The position numbers and the translations under genes are program-made. A stretch of DNA of 64,000 nucleotides from the NCBI GenBank assembly GCA_002049455.2, contig KV918823.1, positions 124,001-188,000 on the forward strand, in the 5' to 3' direction. This DNA is from Porphyra umbilicalis (lineage: Eukaryota > Rhodophyta > Bangiophyceae > Bangiales > Bangiaceae). Position 1 is the first letter of the stretch. The number at the start of each line of letters is the position of its first letter. Positions 38,935-48,933 of the stretch are shown here, in pieces. Below the pieces are notes generated by a model that saw only the letters and a list, made by a program, of their open reading frames with translations, did not search any database and had not been told where the DNA came from.

Positions 38935-41082
38935 TCAGCAAAGCCCCATGGCCTCGACATGCTTGTCGTGCTTGGTCTTGCCGAGCTCCTTCGTCATCGG
39001 GTCCGCCACCATGTCGTCCGTTGCACAATGCTCCAGTGTCACCTTGTCCGTCGTGATGGCCTCGCGCACAAAGTGGTAGCGAATGTCGATGTGCTTAGTG
39101 CGCTTGTGCTCGACGGGGTTCTTGGAGAAGTCAATGCACCCGCTGTTGTCGACCTTGATGTTGATCGGCCCGCCCCAGATCGCTGTCCGCAGCCCTTGAG
39201 TTGCCACGCTTTGCACGAGCTTGTTGAGCCAAACAGCTTCCTTGCTGGCCTCACATAGAGCCATGTACTCGGCTTCCATCGTCGACAGCGCCACCGTCTT
39301 CTGCAACTTAGAACCCCAGCTGACGGCTGCTCCGCCAAAGATGAAGGTGAAGCCCGTCGTAGAACGTCGCGTCTCGTGGTCACCCGCCCAGTCGGCATCA
39401 CTAAAGCCTTGTAGAACACAGGAAGAGTTCTTGTCGAAGACCAGCCCCTTGTCCATCGAACCCTTGACGTACCGTAGAACGCGCTTGATCGCCGCCCAAT
39501 GCTCCTTGCCGTAGCACGAAACAAACCGACTCAGCTTCCCGATAGCGAAGGCGAGGTCAGGACGTGTCCCGACCATCAGGTACATCAGACTGCCGACGGC
39601 TTCGCGGTAGGGCATCGCGTCGTCGCTCTCGTCGGCCTTGACCAGCTGCAGGCCCACCTCCAGCGGCGTTCCGATCGGGTTGCACTCCGCCATCCCGAAC
39701 TTCTCCAGCACTTGCGCCGCGTACTTGCCCTGCGACAGCTTGAGGGTGCCCAACGCCTTGTCACGCCTAATCTCTAGCCCGAGGATGACCTTCGCCTCGC
39801 CCAGGTCCTTCATCTCAGAACGCTTGTGCAGAGCGTCCTTAATCTTGTAGATCGCCGCCAGGCTTGATGCCACCAACAGGAGATCGTCGACGTACACCAG
39901 GACGATGATGATTTCGCCGTCATCCATGAGGAGGTAGAGGCATGCATCCGGGTCAATGTTGTCAAACCCCTGCGACTTGAGGAAGTCGTCGAGCTTGGCG
40001 TACCACATCTTGGGAGCTTGCTTCAGCCCATACAGCGCTTGGAGGAGACGACACACTTTGTCAGGATACGTCGGATCGACATAGCCGTCTGGCTGCTCCA
40101 TGTAGACCTCCTCGTCAAGGTCGCCGTTGAGGAATGCCGTCTTGACGTCCATCTGATGTAGCTCCCACCCGTTCGCCGCCGTCATCGCCAGGATGCATCG
40201 AATGGTGGTGAACTTGGCCACCGGCGCGAACGTCTCGTTGAAGTCGAGCCCCTTGATCTGCCGGTTCCCCATGAAGCACAAGCGCGCCTTGTGACGCGTC
40301 GTGTTGTTCCCGTTCTTGTCAACCTCGTTCTTCACCTTGTACACCCACTTGCCCTTCAGCACGCGTCGACTGGCCGGGCGATCCGTCAAGCGCCAAGTCT
40401 TGTTCTTGCGGATGGCCTCCATCTCCTCGTCCATGGCAATCTGCCACTTAGCCGATTCCTGCCCTTGAACGGCTTGCACGTACGTCGTGGGCGCCTCGTG
40501 AGCAACCAGGCTCACCGGGCGCCAGTACTCGACAGGGGGTCGCCGCGCTCTGCCGCTCCGACGCAGCGTGTCTTGAGAGCCGCCACAACCTTGATTGTCG
40601 TCCGCGGACTTGTCAGATCCATCGTCTTGCTTGTCACCCTTGTCGTCATTGTCAGCATTCACGTCTCCGCCGTCGCTTTCAGAGCGCAAACCCGTCTCGA
40701 CTCCGACGTTTTCGTCTCCGGGAAGCTCCTCTGCGACTTCTGCCACCTCGCTTACGTTCGTCTCGGCGAACACGACGCTTCGTGCCTTGACGACCTTGCC
40801 GTCGTCGAGGATGACCTTGTACGCCTTGCTGCCGTCGGGATAGCCTAAGAAGACGCCCTTCGCCGCCTTGTCGCCAAACTTGCCGTCGATGTGACTCTTG
40901 TGCAGCACCACCCAGCATGTCGACCCAAACACCCGCATGTGGCTTACGTCGGGCTTATTCCCCGTCCACAGCTCAAAAGGCGTCTTGCCAGCGGGAAGCG
41001 CCCTGCTCGTGACGCGGTTCTTGATGTACACCGCCGTCTTGATGGCATCCGCCCAAAGGTCTTGACCGCCATGGAAGAGCAC
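38935..41082 (-). CDS. pol: Copia integrase C-terminus, reverse transcriptase and RNase H
   Basis: A 715-codon frame. It opens with the end of the integrase region (DAIKTAVYIKNRVTSRALPAG, residues 12-32; KTPFELWTGNKPDVSHMRVFG). Reverse transcriptase covers about 215-460, with QMDVKTAFLNGDLDEEVYM, ALYGLKQAPKMWY and the catalytic YVDD at 397-400. A copia-type RNase H follows (FSDADWAGDHETRRSTTG, then STMEAEYMAL) and the stop at 38935-38937. It is out of frame with the gag-protease part; the two meet near 41075, where an internal deletion removed the integrase catalytic core. The RT and RNase H look intact. The Met at 41082 is within integrase and is not a natural start. Confidence 0.92.
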   Translation of the reverse strand: MLFHGGQDLWADAIKTAVYIKNRVTSRALPAGKTPFELWTGNKPDVSHMRVFGSTCWVVLHKSHIDGKFGDKAAKGVFLGYPDGSKAYKVILDDGKVVKARSVVFAETNVSEVAEVAEELPGDENVGVETGLRSESDGGDVNADNDDKGDKQDDGSDKSADDNQGCGGSQDTLRRSGRARRPPVEYWRPVSLVAHEAPTTYVQAVQGQESAKWQIAMDEEMEAIRKNKTWRLTDRPASRRVLKGKWVYKVKNEVDKNGNNTTRHKARLCFMGNRQIKGLDFNETFAPVAKFTTIRCILAMTAANGWELHQMDVKTAFLNGDLDEEVYMEQPDGYVDPTYPDKVCRLLQALYGLKQAPKMWYAKLDDFLKSQGFDNIDPDACLYLLMDDGEIIIVLVYVDDLLLVASSLAAIYKIKDALHKRSEMKDLGEAKVILGLEIRRDKALGTLKLSQGKYAAQVLEKFGMAECNPIGTPLEVGLQLVKADESDDAMPYREAVGSLMYLMVGTRPDLAFAIGKLSRFVSCYGKEHWAAIKRVLRYVKGSMDKGLVFDKNSSCVLQGFSDADWAGDHETRRSTTGFTFIFGGAAVSWGSKLQKTVALSTMEAEYMALCEASKEAVWLNKLVQSVATQGLRTAIWGGPINIKVDNSGCIDFSKNPVEHKRTKHIDIRYHFVREAITTDKVTLEHCATDDMVADPMTKELGKTKHDKHVEAMGLC

Positions 41083-42398
41083 TTGAGTCCATTGATGTCC
41101 TTGTTCTTGATCATCCGCTTAACGCCAGCCACGTTGACGTGCCCAAGGCGCTCATGCCAAAGCTGAAGGGAGGCCACCGCAGCAATATTCAACTGTGGGG
41201 CCATGTCCAGGTGGTAGAGCCCACTCTTCCGCGTGCCGCACGCAGCAACCTTGTCGCTAATCTTGATGATCGTCTTACCGCCCTTGAATGACACTTCCGC
41301 ACCACGTTCCTCCATCATGCCGACCGACATGAGGTTGAAGCCCATGGTAGGAACATGGAGTACCTTCTCCAACTTGATCTTGCGCGTCTTGCCTGAACGA
41401 TGACATTCGAGCACGACGGTTCCGACGCCCGCCGTGGCTACGGACCCCTTGTCACCCATGGTGACGCTGCGTCCCGTGGTCGTCTGGTAGTCGTCAAAGC
41501 ACCCGCGCATCCAGCACATGTGTGCAGACGCCGCAGAATCGACGAGCCACGACTTGGAGATGTCATCGGTGTCAGCCGCATTGCCCACCAGACAGATGGC
41601 GTCGTCGCTGTCGCTACCATCGTCAGCCGCAATCGCGGCCACCTTGTCCTGTCTCTGCTTCTTGGCCTTGAGCTCTGGGCAATCGCGAGAGATGTGCCCA
41701 AACGTATGGCAGTAGTAGCACTCGATCTTGGAGAGGTCACCACGGCGGCCTTGACCTCGATAGTTGGCGCCGACGAGTGCCATGTCGCCAATGCGCTTCG
41801 TCGCCGGTGACTTGTCCGCCTGGCGCCGCTCCTCCTGAAGCAAGCGGCTCTTGACAAAGTCGAGGCTTAGCTCGTCCTCGCCCTTGGCGTCGAGAGCCAC
41901 CAGCAGGTTCTCGTACTTGGACGTCAGCCCGTTCAGGACGCTCATGGCAACGTCCATCTCCGTCACCTCGCCGCCCATGGCCTTGAGGTTCTCGCCGAGG
42001 TTGCGCCCGCGGTTGATGTAGCCCAGCATGCCCTCGCCAACGGTCATTTCGACGGTGTAGAACTCGCGTCGCGCCTTCATCTTGTTCATCAAACTCTTGC
42101 GCTGGAAGACACCTTGCAGCGTCGACCACATTTGCGCCGTCGTCTTGCAGCCCGCCACGTGCTCGAGCTGCTCAGATCCAAGGGTGAGCCCGATGATGGC
42201 GCTCGCCTTCGTGTCTCGACGCTTCCACACCGCCAACTCGCGGGCATCCGCGTCCGTCGGCTTGCCGTCTTCGTCAAGCATATCGTCCAGGTCGCGCAGC
42301 GCGAGGACCATCTTAATGCGCTGACGCCACTCGTGGAAGTTCGTCTCCGTCAACTTGTCGATCTTGATGCCGCCCATGCCGGCAGCGCCTCCGTCCAT
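40944..42398 (-). CDS. gag: Copia gag, protease and truncated integrase start
   Basis: The frame starts MDGGAAGMGGIKIDKLTETN and carries a UBN2-like gag domain (about 10-200). A CCHC zinc knuckle lies at 227-240 (CYYCHTFGHISRDC) and the aspartic protease motif DSA at 287-289 (WLVDSAASAHM). The GAG-pre-integrase segment LWHERLGHVNVAGVKRMI is at about 413-430. After residue about 440 the frame becomes unlike the family because it runs out of phase into the following polyprotein segment. The integrase core, including all three DDE positions, is missing, so this copy could not integrate on its own. Confidence 0.92.
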   Translation of the reverse strand: MDGGAAGMGGIKIDKLTETNFHEWRQRIKMVLALRDLDDMLDEDGKPTDADARELAVWKRRDTKASAIIGLTLGSEQLEHVAGCKTTAQMWSTLQGVFQRKSLMNKMKARREFYTVEMTVGEGMLGYINRGRNLGENLKAMGGEVTEMDVAMSVLNGLTSKYENLLVALDAKGEDELSLDFVKSRLLQEERRQADKSPATKRIGDMALVGANYRGQGRRGDLSKIECYYCHTFGHISRDCPELKAKKQRQDKVAAIAADDGSDSDDAICLVGNAADTDDISKSWLVDSAASAHMCWMRGCFDDYQTTTGRSVTMGDKGSVATAGVGTVVLECHRSGKTRKIKLEKVLHVPTMGFNLMSVGMMEERGAEVSFKGGKTIIKISDKVAACGTRKSGLYHLDMAPQLNIAAVASLQLWHERLGHVNVAGVKRMIKNKDINGLKCSSMAVKTFGRMPSRRRCTSRTASRAGRFPLARRLLSCGRGISPT

Positions 42399-42545
42399 GA
42401 TGTCTTCTTGTCGTAGCGCCCGACCTTGCCGAGCCGTTCGCCTTGACCGTCACGTCCTTGAACCACCTTGACCTCGTCTTCTTCGCACTTGCCGCGACCG
42501 CCGCGACACCAGCTGGCACACCTTGCTCTTGTCACAGCCCCGGCT

Positions 42546-42559
42546 CTGGGCCCATAACC
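42546..42559 (-). other. Copia primer-binding site for initiator tRNA anticodon arm
   Basis: Directly inside the 5' LTR, the plus strand reads CTGGGCCCATAACC. This is the sequence of the eukaryotic initiator tRNA-Met anticodon stem-loop, so the minus-strand element RNA can pair with it. Priming from an internally cut initiator tRNA is known for Drosophila copia and relatives. Confidence 0.8.
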
Positions 42560-42977
42560 TGTTGAATCGCAGTGGGGATAGGGGTTGGGGGACCACGGTG
42601 AAGTGGTTGAGTGGCTTGAGCTTGTGTGTGTGTGTGCGAACGTGCTTTGTTGGTTGTCCTAAGGTTCGCCCGCCTCTCCCAACCGAGAGCACCTCTCAAA
42701 TAGTCCCCACCGGCCCAAGTGCTCCCCCCTCTCGCGCCCACACCGACGCCCACGCCCTCGCACCAAATCAAATCACTCACCAAATCAAAAGCCACTAGAG
42801 CAAAGCGAAGATCAAATCCAAAACATGCCAAAAGTAACGCCCCAAGATGACCCAACACAAATGTGTGCAACTTGACCACGTCTTGCAAATGTACCATGTG
42901 GGGTACCATAAGGGTCACCGACCATCATCCATCCGCGAACCGCCAGTGGAGTCGGCGACGAGCATCACAGTCCAACA
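42560..42977 (-). repeat. 5' LTR of the nested copia element
   Basis: 418 bp with the same TG...CA ends as its partner at 38482. It should contain the promoter for minus-strand transcription. The TSD CTCCC follows at 42978-42982. Confidence 0.95.
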
Positions 42978-44916
42978 CTCCCGTCTTGGCAAGGAACTTG
43001 CGCAGCTTGGGGAAGGTCCGGCCCTGGGTATTGAAGTTCCGCCCCAGGGCCCGGACTTCCCGCCCAACGCCCTTGAGTAGGATACTCTTCAGCTCGGCCT
43101 CTTGTAGGACCGAGCCCAAGGCACGGTTACCATCGAGGATGCGGTTCGCAAACTCGTGTTCGTCTTCCCACTTCTCTTGGGATGCTTGCATGAGGGCCTG
43201 GAGGTGGTCCACCAGGTCGTCCCCGTCGAGGTACTCGTTGAGTAGAGCGTGGACCGCGCGCTTGTACGTGAGCTGCCGCGAGGCGTGGGTGTCCTTGGCG
43301 CGCTGGAGCACGCCGAGCACCTCGCTCGTGACGAAGTACTGCAGCAGTGTCACTGCCGTACCCTCGTTCAGCCCGCTGCCGTCGCATGCCGTCTGGAAGT
43401 TCCCAAGGAACGCCACCAACCCCAACGGGGTATCGCCCGCAAACTGCCGCGAGGTGTGCATCAAGGCCTTGACGTCCGCACGGATACCGCGGATGGAATT
43501 GCCTCGCGGGAGGTGTAGGCGGCCCCCTCGCTGTGCGAGTCGGTACCGTTCCGGCGACAGGAGCCCCTTGAAGCGGGGGTCGACCACCGTGTCCTCCCGC
43601 TGCTCCCGCCGGAAGGCGCGCAGCGCCTCTTGAACCAGGGCCCGGTGTGGCCGCTTGTCGGCAGCCCGTGCCCGCCGTCGGCGGCGCGTTGCGCCGGGGT
43701 CACTGCCGGTGGCGGAGGAAGAGGTCGAGCCGTCGCTGCTGTCCGTCGACTCCGCCCTACTGGCGGCGGACGACGAGCTTGACGGACTGTCGTCGCTCTC
43801 GGTCGACGAGGGGGGCCCCGACGAGGGGGGCGACGGCGCCCGTCGGGCGTGGCGCCGCCGTCGGTGGCCCTTCGAGGGGGCGGCCTTCAGGTGTCGGCGC
43901 TCGGCGCCCCGCCGGGACCGAGACCGCGCAGGGCGCGCGCCCGGCGATGCAGTCACCGTCAAGGCGGCCCCGGTCCGGGTTGTGCCCCCCGTCCGGGTAC
44001 GCTCCCTGGACGTGCCTGACCCGGGTTCCGGGGGTGCCGGCCCCCCCGCGCTCGCGGTTCCGGGGGAAGGGCCCTGGGCCGCCGCCAGGGCCAGGGCCAC
44101 GGCCGCGCCCCGCCCCGGGACCGGGGTCCCGTCCGAAGCCGCGGTCGACGCTTCCTCCGCGGCGTCGCGGAACACCTGAGCCAAGTGGCGCAGGTGCCCG
44201 GGGTCGGCCACCGACCGAGGTGGTCCTGGGGCCGCGGCTCCGCCGATCCCCTGCAGGCTGGGCCCCGACCCGCCCGTCGCCGACGGCGCGTCCACGGACC
44301 AGTGGTCCCGGGTGGTCCTCTGCCACCGGGCCCGGGCCACCTCCTCCGGGGTGACCCCGAACGCCCGCTGTATTTCCCGGCGCTGCCGCTCGTCCTCCTC
44401 GAGCGGCAGCGCGTCCATTGGTCGACGTGGCCCCCGGCTCGCGGGGGTCCCGCCAACTACAGTTCCCGATGAACCGCCCACCGCGTCCACTCGGGGAGGG
44501 CCAAAGGGCGGCGCCCCTTCCAGGCGCTGCCCGTCCAGGGGGGAAGGGTGAACCCCCGCACCCCCTGCCTGGGGCTCCATCAGCGTGGACGTCCGTCCCG
44601 CGCCGGGAGGAGGACGAGCCCCGGTGGTCGGCGTGCGGCCGGGGTCCTCGGGCGGGGAGTTCGACTCACCCGCCACCGTACCGCCGCCGCCAACCGGGAC
44701 CGCCCTTCCACCCCCCACGGGGGCCACGGCGCCCAAGGCCGGTGTTGCCCCGGGGTCTCCCGCCGGTGGCGCGTCCGTCACCCGGCTGGTGCCAGACATC
44801 TCAAACGGAGGAGCGCCCCCGTCGAGCGGGGAAGGTGAGGAAGATCCGCGAGCCATGGAAGCGGGGCCCGCGTATCGATCGGATGTCCTCCTGTCACCGC
44901 ACCGCAATACAACCAA
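42978..44916 (-). CDS. gag: Gypsy gag, N-terminal part (capsid)
   Basis: The 5' part of gag. The likely start is the Met at 44856 (MARGSSSPSPLDGG); the frame is open from 44916. It has a Pro/Gly/Ser-rich N-terminus, an Arg/Ser-rich stretch (RSRSRRGAERRHLKAAPSKG) and a Ser-rich linker. A helical capsid-like domain follows (VKALMHTSRQFAGDTPLGLV, LLQYFVTSEVLGVLQRAKD, DDLVDHLQALMQASQEKWED). It runs into the copia insertion after LRKFLAKTG. The frame is compatible with the zinc-knuckle part at 38481-37581. This insertion makes the gypsy copy defective for Gag. Confidence 0.85.
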
Positions 44917-45005
44917 CGAGGGTCCCCCGAATCTTGGTACCGAAAGAGGTGTCGATCCGCAACGCGCACAGTGTGCGTACCGCGGGTCTCACCCGGAGCG
45001 CCAAA

Positions 45006-45657
45006 TGTAGTACCACAATCTAGGGGGTTACCTCAGAAGGAGGGAAGTAACGGCCGTCTCAGCCGCTCGCGCGACACCCGCTATGGGACTCGAGGTCCGG
45101 GAAGTCGGGCCGATCGAAACGCCAAGACATCGAGACACGGTTTACTTGCCGGCGACGACGGTGCCTCCCACCGTCGTCGCCCTTCGTCCTAAAAGGGCGG
45201 AAACCGTCGCCCGGGCCCAATTTCCCCAAATGGGAATTGACCCGGGCCGTCACCAACCAATGCAGATAATTCCCTCCATGCATGTCAAGTCCCCCGAGGC
45301 GATCATTACAGACGAGGGGGAGAAACCGTCCCGCTTGCAACGCGCTGCACCCGCCGCGTGGCGCCCGGTCGGCCGTCGCCTGCCGCGCCCTCTCGGGCGC
45401 GCCAGCGCCCGCTCGGGCGCGCCAACCCGGGCCTCCCGCGGGGCCCGCGTGCCGGGCGCGGCGGATCGGGTGCGCTCCCTCAAGGGGCCCGAGCCGGGCA
45501 GCGGGGCCGCCCCCTCGCCCCGCCATCCCGCGTCGCCAACCCGTCGGCCACCACCGCCGCTGGCGTCGCCCCCACGCGTCGGGGACCGACGTACCCCGCC
45601 GTCGCCGTCGTCCCCGCGGTGGCCCCCTGGCGCCTAGGGGGGCCCCGTAGTACTACA
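45006..45657 (-). repeat. 5' LTR of the gypsy element
   Basis: 652 bp, plus-strand ends TGTAGTACCACA and GTAGTACTACA. It should contain the promoter of the genomic RNA. The inner flank on the minus strand (TTTGGCGCTCCGGGTGAGAC) starts with a TGG shortly after the LTR, as a primer-binding site would; I could not assign the tRNA. Confidence 0.93.
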
Positions 45658-45662
45658 ACGTG
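45658..45662. repeat. Target-site duplication ACGTG (right) of the gypsy element
   Basis: Matches 29572-29576 and closes the gypsy insertion. Confidence 0.9.
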
Positions 45663-46125
45663 GTCCAACGCACAAATGTCGGAGACACGTTGGCAGTATC
45701 TCGCATCATCTCGCGGCGCTGTCGCATCTCGCGACCGAGAGCAGTGATTTGTAGGTCTCTCATTGGTCCGTTCAGCCGGCAGACGAACAGCGTGCATGCA
45801 GTCTGGTGGCGCTTTTGCCTCGATCGACACTGGATTTTTCTTATTCTGAAGCGCCTGTGAGGCGGCCGCGTGGTGTCTGCCTCTGAGGCGGCCGCGTGGT
45901 GTCCGCCAGTCACCGTGACGCAGGGCGGGCTCCCACGCGGCCGCCTGCGGCGGTCGGGTGGCCTGGCTTGCGAGTCTGCCGAGACCCGGCAGGGGCCACG
46001 TACGATAGCGCCCGTCGCGCAGCGGCAGAATCGTGCGGCCACATCCGATTTTCGTGTCAGCGATCCGCATGCTCATTGGTCAGACGCGCTGTTCATATGC
46101 ATCCCGCCGGACACACCCTGCTGCT
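45663..46125 (+). repeat. R1 dispersed repeat, copy 1, right half
   Basis: Continues R1 after the gypsy element. 45750-45905 matches 50290-50432, and 45900-46120 matches 52347-52565 (landmark GTGACGCAGGGCGGGCTCCC). It preserves the uninterrupted site GTCCGCCAGTCACCGTG of the MULE-like insertion present in copy 2. Confidence 0.85.
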
Positions 46126-46216
46126 GTCCAGTGCAAGACTGCGCAAGGCCAAAGAAGCGTAGTCACGCCCCGCGTCCCTCTTGACAACGACGGCGCTGTC
46201 TGTATTGGGCACCTCT

Positions 46217-46712
46217 GCGGCCGCTAATGCGGCCGCTGAGGCGACGGCGGCTGCGGCCGCAGGTGGGGCTCCAGGTGCGGCCGCATCGCCCGCATGTGCG
46301 GCATCTGCATGTGCCGGTGCGGCCGCGTCTCCTGGGTCTGGCGGAGCGCCCGCTACGCCTGGCGTCGTGGCTGTGAACGGCCGCGAAGCGGCCGCGTCGG
46401 CGTCGACCACGGGCCGTACGGTCGAGTCCACGGCGTCCGGTGCGGCCGCGAGTGCGGCCCCATGGCTTCCGGCTGCACCTTTTCCCAGTGGCGGCTCCCA
46501 TGCGTCGCCGTGTGCCGGCGCATCACCAGCTGCGGTCGCCAGCGCGGCCGTTGCCCGCCGCGCTGCGGCTTCGGCTGGTGTTTAATCTGTCAAGCGGAGG
46601 AAGGCGCGCGGCTTGAACTCGCTGCAGACCAAGCATGCCCCTTCACGGCGGGCGGGGACTCCGTCCCGGGTCCAAGTCGCTTCGTGACGCCGCGGCCGCA
46701 GAATGCGGCCGC
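46217..46712. repeat. Cluster of nine GCGGCCGC palindromes
   Basis: GCGGCCGC occurs at 46217, 46229, 46253, 46277, 46319, 46388, 46442, 46692 and 46705, mostly preceded by T and followed by A, T or G. It creates Ala-rich open frames on both strands (for example 46181-46585) that I do not accept as genes. It lies on the 3' side of the Harbinger-like ORF. Confidence 0.85.
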
Positions 46713-47206
46713 TGGCGCTTCGGGCGACGACGAGTGGGACGCTTCCTGTGGCACTAGTGGCAGCGATGTCGCGGATGGTGACTTGCCTTGAGTTGTGACT
46801 CTTTTAATTGGCGAGACGGAGTCCTCTCTGTGCGTTGAGTGTTCGGCTAGTGCACCACAATAATACACGTTTTTTTTTTTCCTTTGCCGGTTTTTTTTTC
46901 CTACTCTCTGACTCTGTCCGACTCACCGACTCTGTCCGAGAAGGCTGCACGGCACGATCCCTTCACTTATGCATCAGTTACATTGCAGCATGATATTCTA
47001 CGAAGCTCGCGGACATCCGCCCACGCCAGACAGAGCGGCGGCCTCGCTTGTCTTTCCAGAGAAGTGGAAGCCGCCCATGAGTCTTAAATATCCTAAGTCG
47101 ACGTGGCGGCCGCGGCCAACGCGCAAATATGTGAGGAAAAAATGCCATGAAGGCGAAAAAAACAACCGTTGAAGACTACACATACGGCTCCGCAAGGGAC
47201 CCGCGA
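46713..47206. other. AT-richer non-genic stretch
   Basis: Contains two T runs near 46870-46903 and repeated GACTC(T/A)-type words near 46905-46940 (CTGACTCTGTCCGACTCACC). No gene supported. Confidence 0.5.
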
Positions 47207-47836
47207 TCAGCGGTAATATGGGCTGCCAGGTCTTCGCGAAGAGATCTCCTCCTCGATAGAAGGCCGTCGGTACACAGGTTCCCCCTCCTCAGCGACAAAC
47301 TCAACTAGCTTCTCTGTCGCCACGTCAGTTGTCAAATTGGACAGCCGAACATACTCATCCGCGCGATTGAACGCCCCCCCGTACGCGGCCACACAGAAAG
47401 CGGCCACCAGCTTCTGCCGAACATGAGCTCGTGGCCGCCTCGTCGCATTGATGCGCTGCCGCCCACACGGCATGACGCAAATGGCCTCGTAAACGCTCAT
47501 AAACAGAGACCGGGGCACACGGAAGCGACGCTCAAACGTCTCTTCTCCATACACAGGCGGCTGCCCATCCACACCAAAATAATCCCGCATGATGCCGTGC
47601 ATACCCTGTTCGAAATCACGTGGCCGGTTGGCACGCCGCCCGGCCACAGACCCGACAAAACGCCGTCTGCGCGCTCGCTGCGCCGCATTCCTGCGATGGC
47701 GGCGCGTCAGGAACAGAGATCGCGCTCCGATGACGGCCGCAAGCAGCTCGTCCGCGGAGCCCTCCGTCTGCCCGCGGCCGTCATCGCTCGACGACCCAGA
47801 CCCATCATCAGTGGACGCGTCCATCTCCATCCACAA
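47207..47836 (-). pseudogene. PIF/Harbinger-like transposase, N-terminal part only
   Basis: A 209-residue frame with an acidic N-terminus (TDDGSGSSSDDGRG) and a basic stretch (RRHRRNAAQRARRRR). The conserved N-terminal half of PIF/Harbinger transposases follows: GIMRDYFGVDGQPPVYGEE, FERRFRVPRSLFMSVYEAI, QKLVAAFCVAAYGGAFNRAD, EYVRLSNLTTDVATEKLVEF, EPVYRRPS. It stops at 47207-47209, where the catalytic DDE domain should begin. About half of a usual ~400-residue transposase is therefore missing and it cannot cut DNA. It could be a decayed fragment or a spliced first exon, but I see no DDE domain downstream. GCGGCCGC clusters lie on both sides. Confidence 0.65.
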
Positions 47837-47862
47837 GTGCAGCCGACGTCAGGAGAGCTAGA

Positions 47863-47928
47863 GCGGCCGCAGAAGCGGCCGCAAATGCGGCCGTCAACAC
47901 GGCCGCTCACGGCCGCTCACGGCCGCTA
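47863..47928. repeat. Second GCGGCCGC cluster with 10-bp array
   Basis: GCGGCCGC at 47863 and 47875, a GCGGCCGT, then three ACGGCCGCT units with 10-bp spacing. It begins 26 bp upstream of the Harbinger-like start codon. Confidence 0.8.
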
Positions 47929-48560
47929 CGCCGGCGAAGGAGACGGGCAAAACGGGGAAACGGGATGGACGACGCCGACGACGGCGGTGCCGCAATCGCG
48001 CTTCCCCGGACGACGACGGTGTGATCGACGCGCCGCTGGTGGCGGGCACACCGCGTCGATCTGTCGCTCCGCGCCCCCCCCCCCACAGAAAGCGCAATTG
48101 GCAGGTCCCGGGCGGCCGCGTGACAAATAATGTGGGCTGCGCGGCGCTGCCTGAAAACCCCCATGCACGGCCCATTCCCGCGGGTGCGGCTGCGCGCGGA
48201 CAGTCACATGCCGGCCACACAATGTTGCGCTGCGCGGAAGCCCCCCCCGATTGGCTCCCAGCGCAGGTCGGTGGCACCAGCAGCGCGTCAACTGGGGGCC
48301 ACCCCGCCAAACAATTCCGCTGCACGACCGCATTGGGGCCGCGCGCCATCCCATGCGACAGTGCCTCTAGGCAGCCCCCCCCCCCTAATCAAACCGTTCA
48401 GCCGCGGGGGGGCCGATCCAGAATCGCGCGTGGCGGCGGATGTCCACCAGGAAAAAACCGTGTCCCGCCGGCCCCCCCCCCCACAGGCCCCGACAATGAG
48501 CGCTGCCTGCGCCTCGAACGGAATCTGCGGCCACTCGCGACCGCATGCTCATGAATATCA
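47929..48560. other. Non-genic, several C runs
   Basis: GC-rich DNA with C homopolymers near 48076, 48241, 48376 and 48472. Open frames across it are low-complexity shadows. Nothing else is recognised. Confidence 0.5.
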
Positions 48561-48933
48561 GATCTCGAGACGCCTGTGCGATCGTCAACGCAACGTGTGT
48601 TTGTCTGCGATCGTCCCGATTTGGGTGTTTGACCCCCGTTTAGACACAATTGTAGACAGATTCGGTTCGCAAAATGTTCGGAAATGCACAAACGTCTGCC
48701 CAAACGCCAGTGGTATGGTCGGCGGATGGAAAAATGCGAACCTCCTGCGAACCAGCGCCATATTATCCGGTTGGACTTATATCTGGCCCACCAGTAGCTC
48801 GGTTCGCAGATCTGGTTCGCGACGTTGGTGGGATGACCGGTTTTCCCATACCTCTGCCCATAACTGGCAAATATGCCACGTTTAACGAATAATACGCAAA
48901 AGCGGTTCGCAAGCGACGTTGTTGGGAGTGCTC

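Larger units (their letters stand above)
38482..42977 (-). mobile_element. Nested Ty1/copia retrotransposon lacking the integrase core
   Basis: A 4,496-bp element inserted in gypsy gag, read on the minus strand: 5' LTR 42977-42560, primer-binding site, gag-protease, a truncated integrase, RT-RNase H, PPT and 3' LTR 38899-38482. TSD is CTCCC. LTR identity of about 99.5% indicates recent insertion, after the gypsy element. RT follows integrase, as in Pseudoviridae/copia. Confidence 0.95.
29577..45657 (-). mobile_element. Full-length Ty3/gypsy chromovirus, with antisense ORF and nested copia
   Basis: A 16.1-kb element, of which 4.5 kb is a nested copia insertion. The order along the minus strand is 5' LTR (45657-45006), gag, -1 frameshift signal, pol (protease, RT, RNase H, integrase, chromodomain), an opposite-strand ORF and the 3' LTR (30228-29577). 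TSD is ACGTG. The LTRs differ at about three of 652 positions, so insertion was recent. Pol and the antisense ORF are intact; gag is disrupted only by the copia insertion. Confidence 0.95.

Noticed and set aside
38483..42977. The two 418-bp repeats as an independent tandem or segmental duplication
   Set aside because: TG...CA ends, a 5-bp target duplication, an adjacent primer-binding site and polypurine tract, and copia coding between them show they are LTRs.
46181..46585. Ala-rich 134-codon ORF
   Set aside because: Explained by repeated GCGGCCGC, which keeps all frames open.
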